Positions 1-12,555 of a stretch of DNA of 64,000 bases are shown here, piece by piece (position 1 is the stretch's first letter; each line of letters starts with the position of its first letter). Source of the DNA: Arcuatula senhousia (lineage: Eukaryota; Mollusca; Bivalvia; Mytilida; Mytilidae); the NCBI GenBank assembly GCA_963971305.1, contig OZ020317.1, forward strand, positions 18,494,001 through 18,558,000. The letters run 5' to 3'. Both the position numbers and the translations under genes were made by a program. The notes under the pieces are model-generated. The model saw nothing but the letters and a program-made list of their open reading frames with translations. It did not search any database and was not told the DNA's origin.

Positions 1-237
1 AAGTTTACTTAAAATGACAAAGTAAATGCTTCAAATACACGTGTACACACCCAAGTATAGCTTTTTTACTGGAATGTTTTAAATATCATGAATATAGATA
101 TTATTATTTTTTTCTTCAAATTCATTCTTGTTTCAATATATAAAAAAAACTAGAAGCTGTCTCTCTGATGGAATGACTCACAATAATGTATATAATTTTT
201 AAAATGCAAAATTGAAAAAAAGAGTGCGAGGTCAAAA

Positions 238-243
238 TTTATT
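238..243 (-). terminator. Poly(A) signal AATAAA of the KDZ-like gene
   Basis: On the minus strand the stop TGA (249-247) is followed after three bases by AATAAA. This would give a very short 3' UTR and supports 247 as the true end of the coding region. Cleavage would fall about 10-30 bases further on. Confidence 0.4.
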
Positions 244-246
244 AGT

Positions 247-3200
247 TCACTCATTTCTGGTAAACACTACTGATCCAGGAGAAAACCACCAATGTTTTAA
301 TTTGCATGTATGTAACATTTCAATATAACCATTTAACTCTGAAAGTAATGTTTTGATGGTATCTTCCGTTTCTACCAATATCTGTCGGCACCTTTTCCTC
401 TTTTCTGCCATTCTATGATCTGAAAGTGACAAAACACTGTGCATTTCTAGAAGTAAACGAAAAACAGCAATTTTACCTCCAAAAATTAAAAAAGAAAATA
501 AATTCAGCATTAATGTATGATGGGATAAAACAAAAAATGTGTGTGTCCCACCTGTACATTTATTACTTGAATAATATCTATGTTAAAAAAGACATTTACG
601 AAGTAATGTGCTGATAATTTTCAATGGTATTTCATTTCATCATTAAATGACCATAGAATAAGAAAATGTCCAGAAGACAAATGCAACATCTCACAATGTT
701 TATTTTGTTTCCAGAACGCTGATTGAACGGTATAATTATATATTTTAAAATGATTTATACAGTTTCATGATGCCATATTTCCTTCATGGTAAAGTTACTC
801 AAAACCTAAGTATACCCCCTTTTCTGTAATGATCTATCATCTAAAGTTTCATGATAATGTCAAACTTCCTTTATGGTAACGTATCTTCAACCTGATTCAG
901 GATGGACTGACAGACAGACAAACACTATATACCCCTTACTTTTGCATAAGGGACATTAAACAATTTCAATTGCTTTATCTCATAGTCTTTCTTTAGCATA
1001 ACACAATCTCTATTATTTCTCAATTGTTTTTAAAATTTATCAATTTATATGATAAGAACATTACCTAGATTCCAAATAAGTTTGTCTGTTTGATGGAGCA
1101 TTGCCTCTGATAACAAATCCTGTCGATTATTTATAGACATTTCTTTGGTTATTCTTCTGAAACCCCTTAAGTAAGACCAAAGTCTTTCAATACCTTCTCC
1201 ATCTGTCATTCCTGTTGCTTTGGCATATCGCTGTCCATAAGTTAGCTATTGAAAGAAGAGAAAATGGGTCAAAGACAGAAATGGCCGGATTTCGTTTAAC
1301 AGGAAGTAGATGAGCGAAAGACCTGAAATTGAATCCCACTTTATGGGACCCCACCCTAATGCTGTATACCAAATATCAAATGGCTGTGATTAGCAGTTCC
1401 TGAGGAAACTGTTACGAAAGATTTTCCCCGCCGCCCGCCATTCACCATTTTATAACCCAGATTTTCACTAGTAAAATATGGGCAAAGGTGGGAGACATGT
1501 AAATACACCACTAAAACACAAAATAATTGCTCTAGAAGAAAGGTCAACATGTAAACATTGATATTTCCATTAAACTTTTTCTAAATGTTATTTATCATTA
1601 AACATGATTTATAAGAATTACTCTGAATTGGTATATGGAAATACTTGTTTTAATTGAAAGATAATAATTATTTTTATTTACGTCACAAAGACCAATTTGT
1701 TCAGAAGTTGAAATGAAAGACTGCATACCTGACAGGATGTGTTATGTGCAAAGCTATGAAACACAGGTACAGCAAATGAGCACTTTTCCAAAATGGAGTT
1801 GTTTTGGGTTTTCTGAAAAGAATGTCAAGATTTTAATAAAAAAGATTTTGAAAACACACACATACAGCAGAGTTTATCTGTAAAATGCTACATGTCTACA
1901 CCAAAACATCTTTTAATTTGTCCTCTGCTACCTATTCTAAATTTACATACAATTAACTGTTTGGAGAATGGTATTTCCCTCTAGTTTTTATCAAATAGAA
2001 TTTTCAAACAATTGATACATTTCTTCACCTTGAGATGTTTGTGTAACATGCAAGCAATGTCATACATGACAAGCAAGTTGTCTTCTCTGTTTTCTAGCAG
2101 ACACTGTATTAGAAAAACTGGATAACTTAATCTACAAAACGATAAAACAAAACAGTAAATGTAGTTAACTTGCTATTATCATGATCCCTGTAAGAAAATG
2201 AAAAAAAGTAAACCTGTTAAACATATTTGTCGTAGAAATTTGTTTTGTCTTCCTTTACCGGATTTGACACACTGAATTGGAAACTAGCAACACGAAGGGT
2301 GTGCTATAGCAGGCAGGAACTGCTTACTCTCCCGGAGCACCTGAGTCCACTCATGTTACGAGTTTGTGTTGTTGATTTTTGTTCTGTTGATTTTGTGTTT
2401 CTTGTTTCTTTGTGCTGTTTTGTCTTTTCTTCTTGGATGTGTGAGATTGATCATCCCAGTTAGGTGGTTTTGTTGTTACCTTTATTATACAATCATCTTT
2501 ATTTGCAATTTATGTTTTGTATGCTTGTTCTGGGGCCTTTGATTTTGTTTATTAAACTTATGAACTAAAGATGTTTTATGTTAATGTTTTAAAGCATCTG
2601 CTCAAACATGTTTTACCTTTAAAAATATTCTTGAATATATTTACCTTTCACCATGAGCCAAATCTATGAAAAATAGTGGGAAATCATGTTTGCAAACGCT
2701 TCCAAAAATGCCTGTTACATCTAGCTTCTTGTTTTTAACTTTTGATCGAATTGCATTCCCTGCTTGAAAATTAGAGCATTCCTAAAATAAAATTAAACAA
2801 ACAATAGACTTTATTTAATGCTGTTTGAAAATTAAAATCAAATGTTATGTCAAGAAAAAAACTTGATATAAGACTTATACCTAGTTAATAACTGTTTACT
2901 TATTCCTGAATAGTAAATTATATTAATATCTTAAAATACGTTATATATAAGGGAATAAAAGATAAATCAAGAAATCTATGCGACAATGCTCACTTCTGAT
3001 ACTACCGCTTTCAAAACTACTACTAGTATGAAATGCGTTAAATATAAAGTTTACAGCAAACAGGAAGTAAATGTCCTCTAAGATGTCCAAATGGTATCAA
3101 ATGCTTCATCTAATCATATAGTGAAAGAATATTTATAAAAATTTGAGTGTTTAGCAAACAGAAAATATAAGTTCGATTGATCACATATTCCACAGTGCAT

Positions 3201-6200
3201 CATGGGAATATTCATAAATCAACAACCTAGGACTAATAGTAGATGAGGTACAATGTATAAAAAGCAGAAATCTTCTTAAAAAGGAATTTGCTAAAAAAAG
3301 GAAGCCAATCAGACAAATGCATATCTAAAAGAATAATACAAATATTACTTACACTATAGGACATTTTTTTATCTGCAGCATAATCATCAATAAATCTTTT
3401 TAAGTTTTGGTGGTCTAGAAAAAATTGTGCCTTGTGCCTAGCTGATTTTCTGCCATGTCCATCACCCGAAGAAATCTTGTGCACAAGTCCAAAATTTGCA
3501 TCTAAAGATACTATAGGGGGTGTCTGTAAAATAAAGTGTAACAAATGACATAACTTAGAGAAAAAAAAATATTTTGTTGTAATTTTATATATTTGCAAGA
3601 TGTAGCTTTTGTTGTGTTCTACTAGTCCAATTCTCAAATACTGTTTAAAAAAATCTAAGGTTCTTTATAAAAAATATATTTCGCCTATTTGCAGGAAATT
3701 AAAATATGAAAATCATTGAGTTTTTGAGTTTAAGTATTCACAAATGCCAATTTTAAAAATCCCCAGCAAATATGCATTGATTAGCATTAAATTTCAATAT
3801 GCTTATTATGACATACTGCAGGTGAATACTTGGTGGTGTCCAAGTCTTTGATTACATGAAGAGCACATCTATAAAAAAACATAAGTGTTAAACTATGAAC
3901 AAGGTTCCAATTTTAACTTAGAACTTTCTTGGAAGCAACCAGTAAAATTGTCTTAGACTCACTGCAGAAAAATTATGCTCTACATTTTGCTTTTCCGAAT
4001 CATAAGACAGTTCAAATCTTCGATCACATGCTATATTAAAATACTGATACAAGTACATGTACCTTTAAACATATTGGACACTCCTTTCCAAATGCTGATT
4101 CTGTAATGTTGTGTCTAGTGTTAAGTGAAGATCTATGAAAATTGTACTCAGTAAGACAATCACCTACAACAGCCCTATATATATTTCTTCCCTGAAAATA
4201 TAATATATAATTTATTTCATGTACAGACTATAGAACTTTTAGGTAGGACACACAAGAGACAACACTTTTACCTTCATAGTAGTAGATCTATTTTTAGGAA
4301 ATAAATACAAATTTTCAAAAAATCTATTATATTTATAGATGTCAGACTCCTTACATGTACAATGTATATTCAATTTTCTATCACATTTCTTATCCATACA
4401 TAGATGTTCATCAAATATTTTTAAGCCTTATACCAGTTACTAATAAATACTGAATAATACATGGCAAAATCTGTATGGCATGCTTTATTTACCCGAGACA
4501 CCTATCCCTTAACGAGGGTTGATATTGTCATGCGTTTCATCTATGTTTTGTTGTCATCTGTGTTATCATGAGTTTGTAATTTTTTAATCCAAGATTTGTG
4601 TGTCTTTTTTTTTAGATTCTTTATAGCTATACCTTGTCCTTTAAAGAGAAGCAAAATTATACTCACAACATCAGTAAAAATATTTACAAAGTTTGAGTGC
4701 ATGCACCCAAGTGCCTCACAAAAAGTTTTGGCTGGTAAATGACATTCAAGTTGCAACACTGATAATAACTCCATAAATCTCAAATCAAATGCAATTTTTG
4801 GACTAGTTGGAGTGGCTGGCCAAAGGTTGTATCTCAGTAGTGTTATGGCAGGGTCTTCACATCTGCACAGAACAACTCTACATGTATGTTGTGTACCTAA
4901 ACAAAACATGTAAATGTAATGGGTGCGTAGCTAAATAAATTAAACATGGTGACATTTTAACTGAGTTTAAGTAAAGGCTTAAATGAATAAATGACCAGTC
5001 CACTTTTAAATGAATAAAAAATGAGAAAAATTAAGAGAATAAAAGAACAATCAAAACCTTATTTTTGAAGGATTGGATTCTTTAATTAGAATACTAAATT
5101 GATATAACTCATTAAAATTAACAAGATATTTGTTTTTCACTATTGTGTGCTGTATACATCTATTTAACATTGATATTTTTGTAATAAATAACTATTAATT
5201 ACCACACAATGTTGATATTTATTGTATGCTTTCACTAAGCCCAAAAAAAATATATAAACGTGTATAGATTTTTTCCTGCCTTCATTCCTAAAAATAAGGC
5301 ATGTAGCTAGGCGACATTTTTATTTCCTTGAATAACTGACACTGGAAAACATGTCAGATGTAAACTGGGTTAACCTTCCAAAATGTATATGAAGTACATA
5401 TACATGATATAGCAAAATTCATATAGCAGGAAATGGAAATATATCTTATCCAGTCACATTTTATTTGGGATAAGTTTTTCATTTGCCCATATACTAAACC
5501 TTTTTTTAACTTTATCATGTTTATACTCAATATAAATTGTCAAAATTTCAAATCCCATAAGGATTTCTATTGACCAATGACCAGTGCTAATTATGAAATA
5601 TGGAGTCACACTATTTTTGAAAGTACATTATGTTTATGCAAAAAATCTGTCAAAGTCAAAAATGGCTGGATTTTGTTAAACAGGAAGTAGGTGAGCGACA
5701 GACCTAAAATCGAATCCCACATTATGGGACCCCACCTTGATGCTGTATTTCAAGTGGTTGTGATAAGTAGTTGCTAAGAAAACTGTTAAGAAAATTTTTT
5801 CCCTGCCCGCACGCCACCTGCCCGACATTCACCATTTTATAACCCGGATTTTTCACTGTGTGAAATCCAGCAAAAAATGAGTGAATATTGCATTGCAAAG
5901 CAATAGTACCTTTTACATCTACAGCATACAAAACTGATGAGTATGATGATGCACATTCATGATCCTTTCGTGTCAACTCATTGGTCACAGGAAGTGGAAT
6001 ATACATACAATTCTGAAAAAAAAATCCGGCTTTCATGTTTATGCACAATAACCATGATAACAAAAAAGGTTGATATTTAATTTTGAATTTGCTGAAATGA
6101 ACACTTTCTCACTTTATTTTTGTGTATGTCACGTAGATTTATTCCACAGCTCATTATTTTCTAGTATCTATCTTTGATCAGAGAAATTCAATTATGTTAT

Positions 6201-7667
6201 CCTTCTTAAACTTTTGACAAAGACAAGAAATACTGTGAGCGAGCTCACAAATGGATACACCTGCTTCATATTGGACCCTGTACAGTGAAGAAAAAAAAAG
6301 TCCAATTACCTCCCCTAAATGTTATCTAATAACAGTTACAAGAATGTTTTTTCAGATCTTGCTAGAAATAAAACTTTACCAGTTCACCTTCATTTTATCG
6401 TACTGAAGCAAAACCACTAAGGGGACACACAATGTCAAATTGAAGGTTATCATCTAAAGTAGTGTATATGCGACTATTTTAAGGCAATTTCGGTAGCTGT
6501 TAATTTTAAGCAATCAACTCAACAGTAAATATCTGACATTATGTCCATTATCTTTTTGCTTTATCATTACAGAAAACAAATTTATAAATGTAGGCTCAAG
6601 TCTAATTATATTTGTGTACAAATAAAATTTATGATAAATAAAAACTCTACCTTCCATTGTTGTGGTTTATGAAACAGAATATTTTTATGAATTCTACTGA
6701 AACATATGGAGCAGTAATATGCATTTGGCCCACAATCTTGACAGTATATTATTTCTAACTCTTCACTGTTACACAGCGCACAAATGTTTGTAGCTGGTGA
6801 CAGTTCTTCTACTCTTGTGACCAGCAAGTTTTCACGAATTCTTTCCCAAGAATCAATAACCCTCTTCCTCTTTTCAGCATAAGCCATATTGTTAGAACTA
6901 CAGGCACCTAAAAAAGAAAAGGATGACACACATGTACCATATTATTCTAATTAATAAAAAATAGCAGGGACTCTAAATGAACAAATCATTTTAATGTTCA
7001 TTTCATTTGTAGTAAAAACTCAAAAGCTGTTTTTTTTCAGGGGGAAACATTTTAATTGAAATAATTTAAAATAATGTCAAATTTGAACTGAAAAGTTTGA
7101 ATAAATGAAATATTTAACATAATCTAATCTATTGTTTAGGGGACATGAAAACCTCTGTATCCCCATGTAGAAAGTAGGGGTCTGAAAGTTTCAAAAACAG
7201 AAAGTTGGTGTCATATAGAACTATATATTGCTTTGGACATACTACATGTATGTATCATCCCAAAGAACCTTCAACCCTAATTTTATATTTGTACAGGTTA
7301 GAAGTACAAATGTATTTTGTATGAATGTCAAAAGTTGTTGAAGGAGCTTATATAATATTAGTCAATTTATTGATACAATACATGTATGTTGAACAGTTGA
7401 AAATTGTGTTAGGTCATTAAAACACAGGTATTTTCACATATATACATACATACAAGCTGTTAACTAACCTTGTTGCTCTTGGGATGGAAATTCTAAATTC
7501 TGCTCTGTGACAAATGGCAGAACTGTAGGATGTTCTTCTTGCTTGACAACATCACTTTCATCTAGTATTGGTGGCATTCGAACATATTTTGTTCTACATG
7601 ACTTCCCATCAAACACCTTTCTTTTGATCAGTGGTGGTTTTCGCTTCAGGTGGATACGTCTTGACAT
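247..7667 (-). CDS. KDZ-type transposase-like protein, 12 coding exons, 601 aa, no internal stop
   Basis: Exons read by hand on the minus strand: 7667-7469, 6907-6651, 6012-5910, 4896-4667, 4191-4063, 3868-3830, 3523-3353, 2781-2645, 2131-2029, 1812-1729, 1245-1065, 419-247. All have AG/GT borders and every phase matches, giving 601 codons plus TGA. Residues 109-135 hold CxxC pairs (ICALC, YCQDC, YCSIC), the CxC2-like cluster found with KDZ transposases. Next come TQHTCRVVLCRC and WPATPTSPKIAF, then CPIC, VSLDANF (Asp near 327), DVTGIFGSVCKH, VMYDIACMLHKH (Asp near 446), VPVFHSFAHN and DGEGIERLW (Glu near 501/504). Order and spacing fit the KDZ DDE-like core; assigning the triad is inference. 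The family moves DNA by cut and paste, but no terminal inverted repeats are visible here, so this may be a domesticated copy. Exon 3868-3830 is the least certain; donor 3817 would break the frame. An acceptor directly before the ATG implies an upstream noncoding exon. Confidence 0.82.
810..955 (+). repeat. Dispersed repeat with cagacagacaaacac motif
   Basis: Lies in the last intron of the KDZ-like gene. It contains the phrase gactgacagacagacaaacac followed by tatatacccc, a pattern of old dispersed repeats in molluscs. A related tatatagtgtttg stretch sits near 41,570 in the opposite sense. Family not identified. Confidence 0.35.
1256..1470 (+). repeat. Dispersed repeat, copy 1 (pair with 5640-5870)
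   Basis: Shares the ordered blocks aatggc(c/t)gga, aacaggaagta, gaccccacc, tgctgta and ccattttataaccc with 5640-5870, in the same orientation. Both lie inside introns of the KDZ-like gene. The open frames reported over this stretch are repeat-derived. Confidence 0.6.
2240..2560 (+). mobile_element. 3'-end fragment of a Penelope-like element
   Basis: Contains the marker phrase gtgtgctatagcaggcagga followed by actgcttactc and cggagcacctgag. That phrase lies directly downstream of the PLE reading frame at 16.6 kb (minus strand), which identifies it as the element's 3' region. It sits in a KDZ intron on the opposite strand. The 72-aa frame across it is not a gene. Confidence 0.6.
5640..5870 (+). 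repeat. Dispersed repeat, copy 2 (pair with 1256-1470)
   Basis: Same family as 1256-1470, with the shared phrases aacaggaagtaggtgagcga and ttcaccattttataacccgg. Intronic. No coding capacity; ends not defined by a clear target duplication. Confidence 0.6.
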
Positions 7668-8349
7668 CTGAAAGGAATAACAAAAGGCAGAGATAGTTTA
7701 ACTTTCAAGAGCCTTTAAGATAATGGAATTTAATAATCATGATAATTAAAGGGTGATTAGTTAAGTTTGAAATTGCTAGATGAACTATAACCAAGATTGC
7801 AAACTTTGGACCAATCAGGGGTTCAAATAAGCACTGGTCCCAGACCTTTTACTCTCATTTTAATGTGTACTGGAACCCCTGACAAAAAATTAAAAAACAA
7901 TGTGTGAACCACCATGAAAATTGTAAAGCCTTTAGCAGCCAGTAACAATATTTGGTTGCGATAATCAAGTTTCTGAGTCTTGATTTGTGGGCAGAGAGGC
8001 ACATAGTCATTTTTGTAAAATGTATGCACAACTGGATTAATTTGCGATAAAATTAATGTTTGCGAGAATGGCAGTATGCATATGGGTCAACTCAAGTTAT
8101 TCCTGCCACCCGATTTTCAAACGTCTATTTTGAAATTATTTTAAAAGTCAGACTGGAAATACAACCTGATCTTAATAGAAGATAGCATGGCCTTAAAAAT
8201 GAACCATTCCATCACAATTTTAAGGGTTAAAGGACAATAATAATCGGCAAAATAGGAAATTAACTGCTTTTGAGTAGAATGTGACCTGATCAATGTAAAC
8301 CGTGTCAATTTTTCGTCAAAACTTAAGTTGTAACGCCACCAGTACTTAC

Positions 8350-8500
8350 CTTTCTGGTTTAACTTTATAATTAAAAGTTTAAAATCTGTTTGTCTTAGAT
8401 GTCACATACTGTCGATAATATCAGAAAAGGATAAAACAAAATGTCAAATTGAAGCGAACATCGGCGCCATCTTACTTCATCTCCGCGACCTCGTTTCACT
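8350..8500 (-). other. Predicted 5' noncoding exon of the KDZ-like gene
   Basis: A near-consensus donor, AAAG followed by GTAAGTAC, lies at 8350/8349 on the minus strand. The matching acceptor (TCCTTTCAG) abuts the ATG at 7667. The upstream edge is not defined by sequence; I place it near the YY1-like motif around 8470. Confidence 0.45.
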
Positions 8501-8520
8501 GATAATCATTTGCGCATGAT
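8455..8520 (-). promoter_or_regulatory. Candidate promoter with YY1-like AAGATGGCGCC
   Basis: The minus strand reads GTAAGATGGCGCCGATG just upstream of the noncoding exon. AAGATGGCGNC at a transcription start is the classical YY1-type core-promoter element. The surrounding 60 bases are richer in CG than the rest of the neighbourhood. No TATA box is seen. Inference from position and motif only. Confidence 0.35.
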
Positions 8521-9222
8521 CATAACAGTGTTTGATGTTACTCTGTTTCAAACGCTTAACCCGATACCATATGGTAACCTGGTATACCATGTCTCCACTT
8601 CAATCGCGTAACACCACTAACCTAATACCTATTCAAGAGGATAACCCGGGTTGAATCGGGTGAAAGAAACGGCAATTTAAAATATCACAATGGCCCGCAG
8701 CCAACATTACCTCAGACAAATGATTTTAATGAGCTTAATATGACAAAAATGACCAAAATATGTAATAAAAAGTGACGAAAATGGTGAATTTTTGTTATCA
8801 TAGCAACCACATTTATCCATGAAATTGCATTAGATGTCCAAAACTTTATGATTGTATATTACTAAAAAACATTTCAATGCTTCTTATTGTCAAACAAAAC
8901 ATTGTGATGAGCTAAATATGACAAAAATGACAGAAAACACGAGGAATTTTCGTTACCATAGCAACGGCCTTAGCGTGCCAAAATAGTGTAAGTGGTTACA
9001 GAGAATGCCTATGAAAAAAGCATGGGATTTAATTTACCCATTGACCCCTATTTTCTTTTTATTATTTCTAATATCATGCCTAAATAATTAAATGTAAAAA
9101 AATCAGCAAGGTTTAATTATTATTTCCATGTCTAATAGGTCAAAAACTTATTCAATGTTGTCCAAAGCTATTTATATTTGGAATTGTTATGATTTTAAAC
9201 ATTTTGAACATCTTTTGAAATT
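8520..9222. other. Gene-free stretch with two diverged ~180-base direct repeats
   Basis: 8725-8830 and 8905-8975 share gagct(t)aa(a)tatgacaaaaatgac and ttttcgttaccatagcaac-like blocks, so an old tandem duplication is likely. A palindromic ataccatatggta lies near 8568. No gene is seen. Confidence 0.4.
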
Positions 9223-9430
9223 GTGGATATCCTATGTTTGGGTTCTAGTGCTGCTAATGAGAAATACATTCCGAAATGGCTATACACACGCTTGTCTATG
9301 ATAACGCAAAGGCAACGGTGTCAACGCGCGTACAACGGTTTCACAACGCACGTACAACGGAAAAATACAGTGGTTTGTATAACGTTAGTCTATATTTTGA
9401 CATTCTAAGATATTTATCAAATACAAATAA
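9223..9430 (+). repeat. Dispersed repeat, inverted relative to 14389-14575
   Basis: Blocks gcaacggtgtcaacgcgcg, caacggtttcacaa and ggaaaaatacagtggtttgt recur as the reverse complement at 14389-14575 with moderate divergence. The repeat is rich in caacg. Family unknown. The frame running on to 9725 is not supported as a gene. Confidence 0.6.
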
Positions 9431-9780
9431 TATCAACACGGAATCAAATAACTATTCAAGATTTGACTTCTTAAGTGTTTTGAATGCAAGCATCGCTTTG
9501 GAAGGAATAAAATACAATACAGCTAGTGCAGTCAAGGCCAAAATAACGACGATTAATATGTTTTTTCTAATTTTTTCGTTGCAAAACAGTTTCAAAATGC
9601 AACAAAGGTGGCAACAAATAAGATGCAACGCAAATGCAAGGGAAGAAGGCATGTTTATTGATGAATTTGTCCTTATCTTCTTAATCTGTCCAAGAAACAC
9701 TACCACATTCGACGAAAACGGTTAGCATTATTAAAAATGTCCATAAAAAACACCATTTAATTATTTCAGCTAAGTCAGTT

Positions 9781-10205
9781 CCGTGTGAGGGCCTGGGTTG
9801 CGAATAGGCCAGCAGCAGAGCCTAGCTTGTCGTAGGTGGCGACTAAGGGTCTTTGGATTCTAACGTCGGGTCAGTGCTCAGCCCACAGAGCGACCAAGTG
9901 TGTACCTTAGGTGGCTAAATAGGGTTGCCCTCGTCCGCAGGGGTCGTCGGATCATAATACGCTGATTATAGTAGGCAAACGTGTGTAGAGAGTGCCACGC
10001 TTCATGCACGTAAAAGAACCCTTTGTAGACCGCAAAGTAGTGCACCACATAGGCTTAATTTTCTGCCCTTACCCATATCTCCCCTATTCCTGGTTTTCTT
10101 CAAAATTTACTCTTCCTTTGTGTCCCACCCCACCCACATATTTCAATGATCATCATCATTTCATGTTCATTTAACAGGACGAGTCATCTAGATTTTATTT
10201 GACTT

Positions 10206-10241
<36 letters not shown>

Positions 10242-10243
10242 CT
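9781..10243 (-). mobile_element. SINE-like element with tetranucleotide tail
   Basis: Reverse complement of the family at 27,066-27,437 and 21,655-22,078: blocks gcctagcttgtcgta, agcccacagagcgaccaagt, agtgccacgcttcatgcacg and cgcaaagtagtgcaccacat. It ends in a (TCAA)n run at 10,205-10,241, the position where SINEs carry a simple tail. No tRNA-type A and B boxes were recognised, so 'SINE-like' rests on tail, size and copy number. Confidence 0.6.
10205..10241 (+). repeat. (TCAA)n microsatellite
   Basis: About nine perfect four-base units at the tail of the SINE-like element. Confidence 0.9.
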
Positions 10244-10249
10244 TTAAAA

Positions 10250-11990
10250 AATAAGCTTTCAATATGTGCAATAAGATCAAACTGAACTGCTTTTACATTA
10301 TATATCTGATCTGAAAAAAAAAACCAACAACTGTATTCGTTGCAATAAAGAGTGTTTTTTTTAGTTTTTAATTATTTTGATTTTTTAGCTTTAATTGTCC
10401 ATAAACGCATAAAGGAGGAGCTTTATAGGAATGCCAGCTTCAGCATGAATTAACACTTTTGTGTTGAAAAAAACATTAAAGCTATTAAGTTTTCCTCCTA
10501 TTCATTTCAAAAGCTTTCTTTTTGGTCGTTGAAAAAACCTATCTTTTCAGCATATATGTCATACCTCTTATAATCTGCTTGATAGTGATGCCAGTTGACA
10601 TTGCAGTGAAGGTGAAGGTCAACGGATCGTAAGATGTAATGTTTTTTGTTGGATAAGACAAAAATCGATACTTTCATTTTTATCTTACATGAAAAATTTG
10701 TAAAAATATTATTGTTTGGTTAGATTGGGACGTGGTTTGTTTGGTTTTAAATGATCAACGAATAAGATTTATTGTAAATCTAAGTATTTGGGCAATCTGA
10801 TAAAGGCACGTAGCAAGATCATGATTTTTTTCTTTGGACGAATGAAGAGCGGTACGTAAGTCAATTATCTTGGATTAAAATGAACAATCGAAGGTTCTGA
10901 ATATATATATATATATATGTCTCATTGAAAAACATGAAAAAAACATTTATTTAATTGAGTAGAGCCACAAAGCCCCCAAAATGGCAAAAAAACCCAACTT
11001 TGATATACTAGTATATGCTTATAGTTGTTGCATTTATGTTCATTAGTCTTTATAATTAATGAATAGCAATTTTTTTCCTTCAATTATTTATCAATAAGGA
11101 AAGCAGTGAGGTAAACAATAAACTATTTTGTGAAAAATAACAATGTGTGACAGTTTTCCTTGATTTTCATGTATAAATCGATATATATGAAATGGGCCAC
11201 AACTGTCCAACAAAATTATTTTTTGATAAAAATGTGTATCATTATCATATTATAAATTAATTATAGCGAGCACAGCTCGTAGTGGACACTTCGTGTCCGC
11301 GAGAGCGGAGAGCTCTACAGCAACTTCCCTCGTAAAGTTTGCCTATTGCTGATATTGATTTTTTTCGTCTTGATATGCTTCTCTTTAACGCTCATTATTT
11401 AGCCCCAAGCATCTCGTCCCAAACTGAACGTTCTAGAAAATGAACTGATCAATTTGACTGGTCGATTCAAAATCATACTTTTTATTTGTTCCTGAAAATC
11501 TATGCTAGCAAAGACAAAGACGATTAATATTCAAAACATAGTGTCTTCAGCTCAAGATAATCATTTCAATCGTGTGACTCGGAACTTATTTAAAGAAAAC
11601 TAACATCGCTCGTATTTGAAGAGATCACAACGGTTAAGGCGGTTAACATTGCATCAAAAGTGTCCATCACGACTTTTCGTGAATGGGGTCCTTTTGATCT
11701 TATGTTCTGAATTTTAAACGATTTTATTCCTCAATTCAGACGCGGAACTCCCGGATTATGAGGGAAAAAGAGACTTTCAACTTAAATTAATGGTGCATGT
11801 GCTGTGCTCGTATTTGGGTCATTCTAAAAAAAAAATGGAGGAATTTCCGATTCAAAACTCCAAAAATTGATTTTACTTCAATTGCTCTGATTTTTTTGTA
11901 ATAAGCTATTCAAAGTCTTGGTAATTGATATATCTACTTTCGGGAGCTTAATGGCACCTCGTTAGTTTTGAAATTTTTTTATAAAGGGAG
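10250..11990. other. Gene-free AT-rich stretch
   Basis: No gene seen. It holds an (AT)n run near 10,901-10,918. Near 11,270-11,330 there is a cluster of short palindromes (gagcacagctc, ggacacttcgtgtcc, agagctct). The block 10,430-10,500 (aacacttttgtgttga, acattaaagct) resembles a decayed piece of the retrozyme unit at 52 kb. Confidence 0.5.
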
Positions 11991-12332
11991 TACATGTGTA
12001 CATGCTCTTTTCTGTCAGTGATGTTACTTTTTAAAAAACCTATAAAAAATTGAATGAGAAATAAATCATTCAAATTTTTTTGGGAAAATAAAACTTTTGT
12101 ATTATGATGGACAATATTGTTAAAGTCTATTTCTATAAGATACCATGCTGTCTATCAATCGAAAGACTTATATATAAAATATAATAATATGAGTTGCAGT
12201 GTAGCGGAATTAAAAATCAATACAATACTAAAAGTCAGGTACGCCATAAGGTTAAAAGGTAAAATCGAATTATAAATACACATAAACATATCACTTAAAA
12301 TCAAATATAAAACGATAGCTATATATAGAGGG

Positions 12333-12368
12333 GCCCGAGTACTTTCGGTCAAAAGACCTTCTTCAGGG
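12333..12368 (-). ncRNA. Hammerhead-ribozyme-like motif, left arm of the foldback
   Basis: On the minus strand: core CTGAAGA (position 7 of the core tolerates any base), then A, stem II GGTC with loop TTTT and GACC, then GAAA. A short palindromic stem III (GTAC) and the cleavage-type TC follow, then GGG able to pair with the CC before the core. The extra A before stem II departs from the consensus, so activity is uncertain. Confidence 0.45.
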
Positions 12369-12516
12369 AAATAAAAACTGGGAGAAAAAAGAGAAACACC
12401 CGCACAGTACAAAGACAAGGACAAGAGTCACCCGCACAGTACAAAGACAAGGACAAGACTCTTGTCCTTGTCTTTGTACTGTGCGGGTGTTTCTCTTTTT
12501 TCTCCCAGTTTTTATT

Positions 12517-12555
12517 TCCCTAAAGAAGGTCTTTTGACCGAAAGTACTCGGGCCC
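12517..12555 (+). ncRNA. Hammerhead-like motif, right arm (core mutated)
   Basis: Same motif as in the left arm, but the core reads CTAAAGA, changing an invariant G, so it is expected to be inactive. Stem II (GGTC/GACC) and GAAA are intact. Confidence 0.4.

Noticed and set aside
5935..5960. CTGATGAG in the KDZ exon as a hammerhead core
   Set aside because: No GAAA core or stems at the required spacing; it is coding sequence.
9276..9725. 149-aa plus-strand frame
   Set aside because: Begins in a dispersed repeat; no domain, and the overlapping minus frame is equally good.
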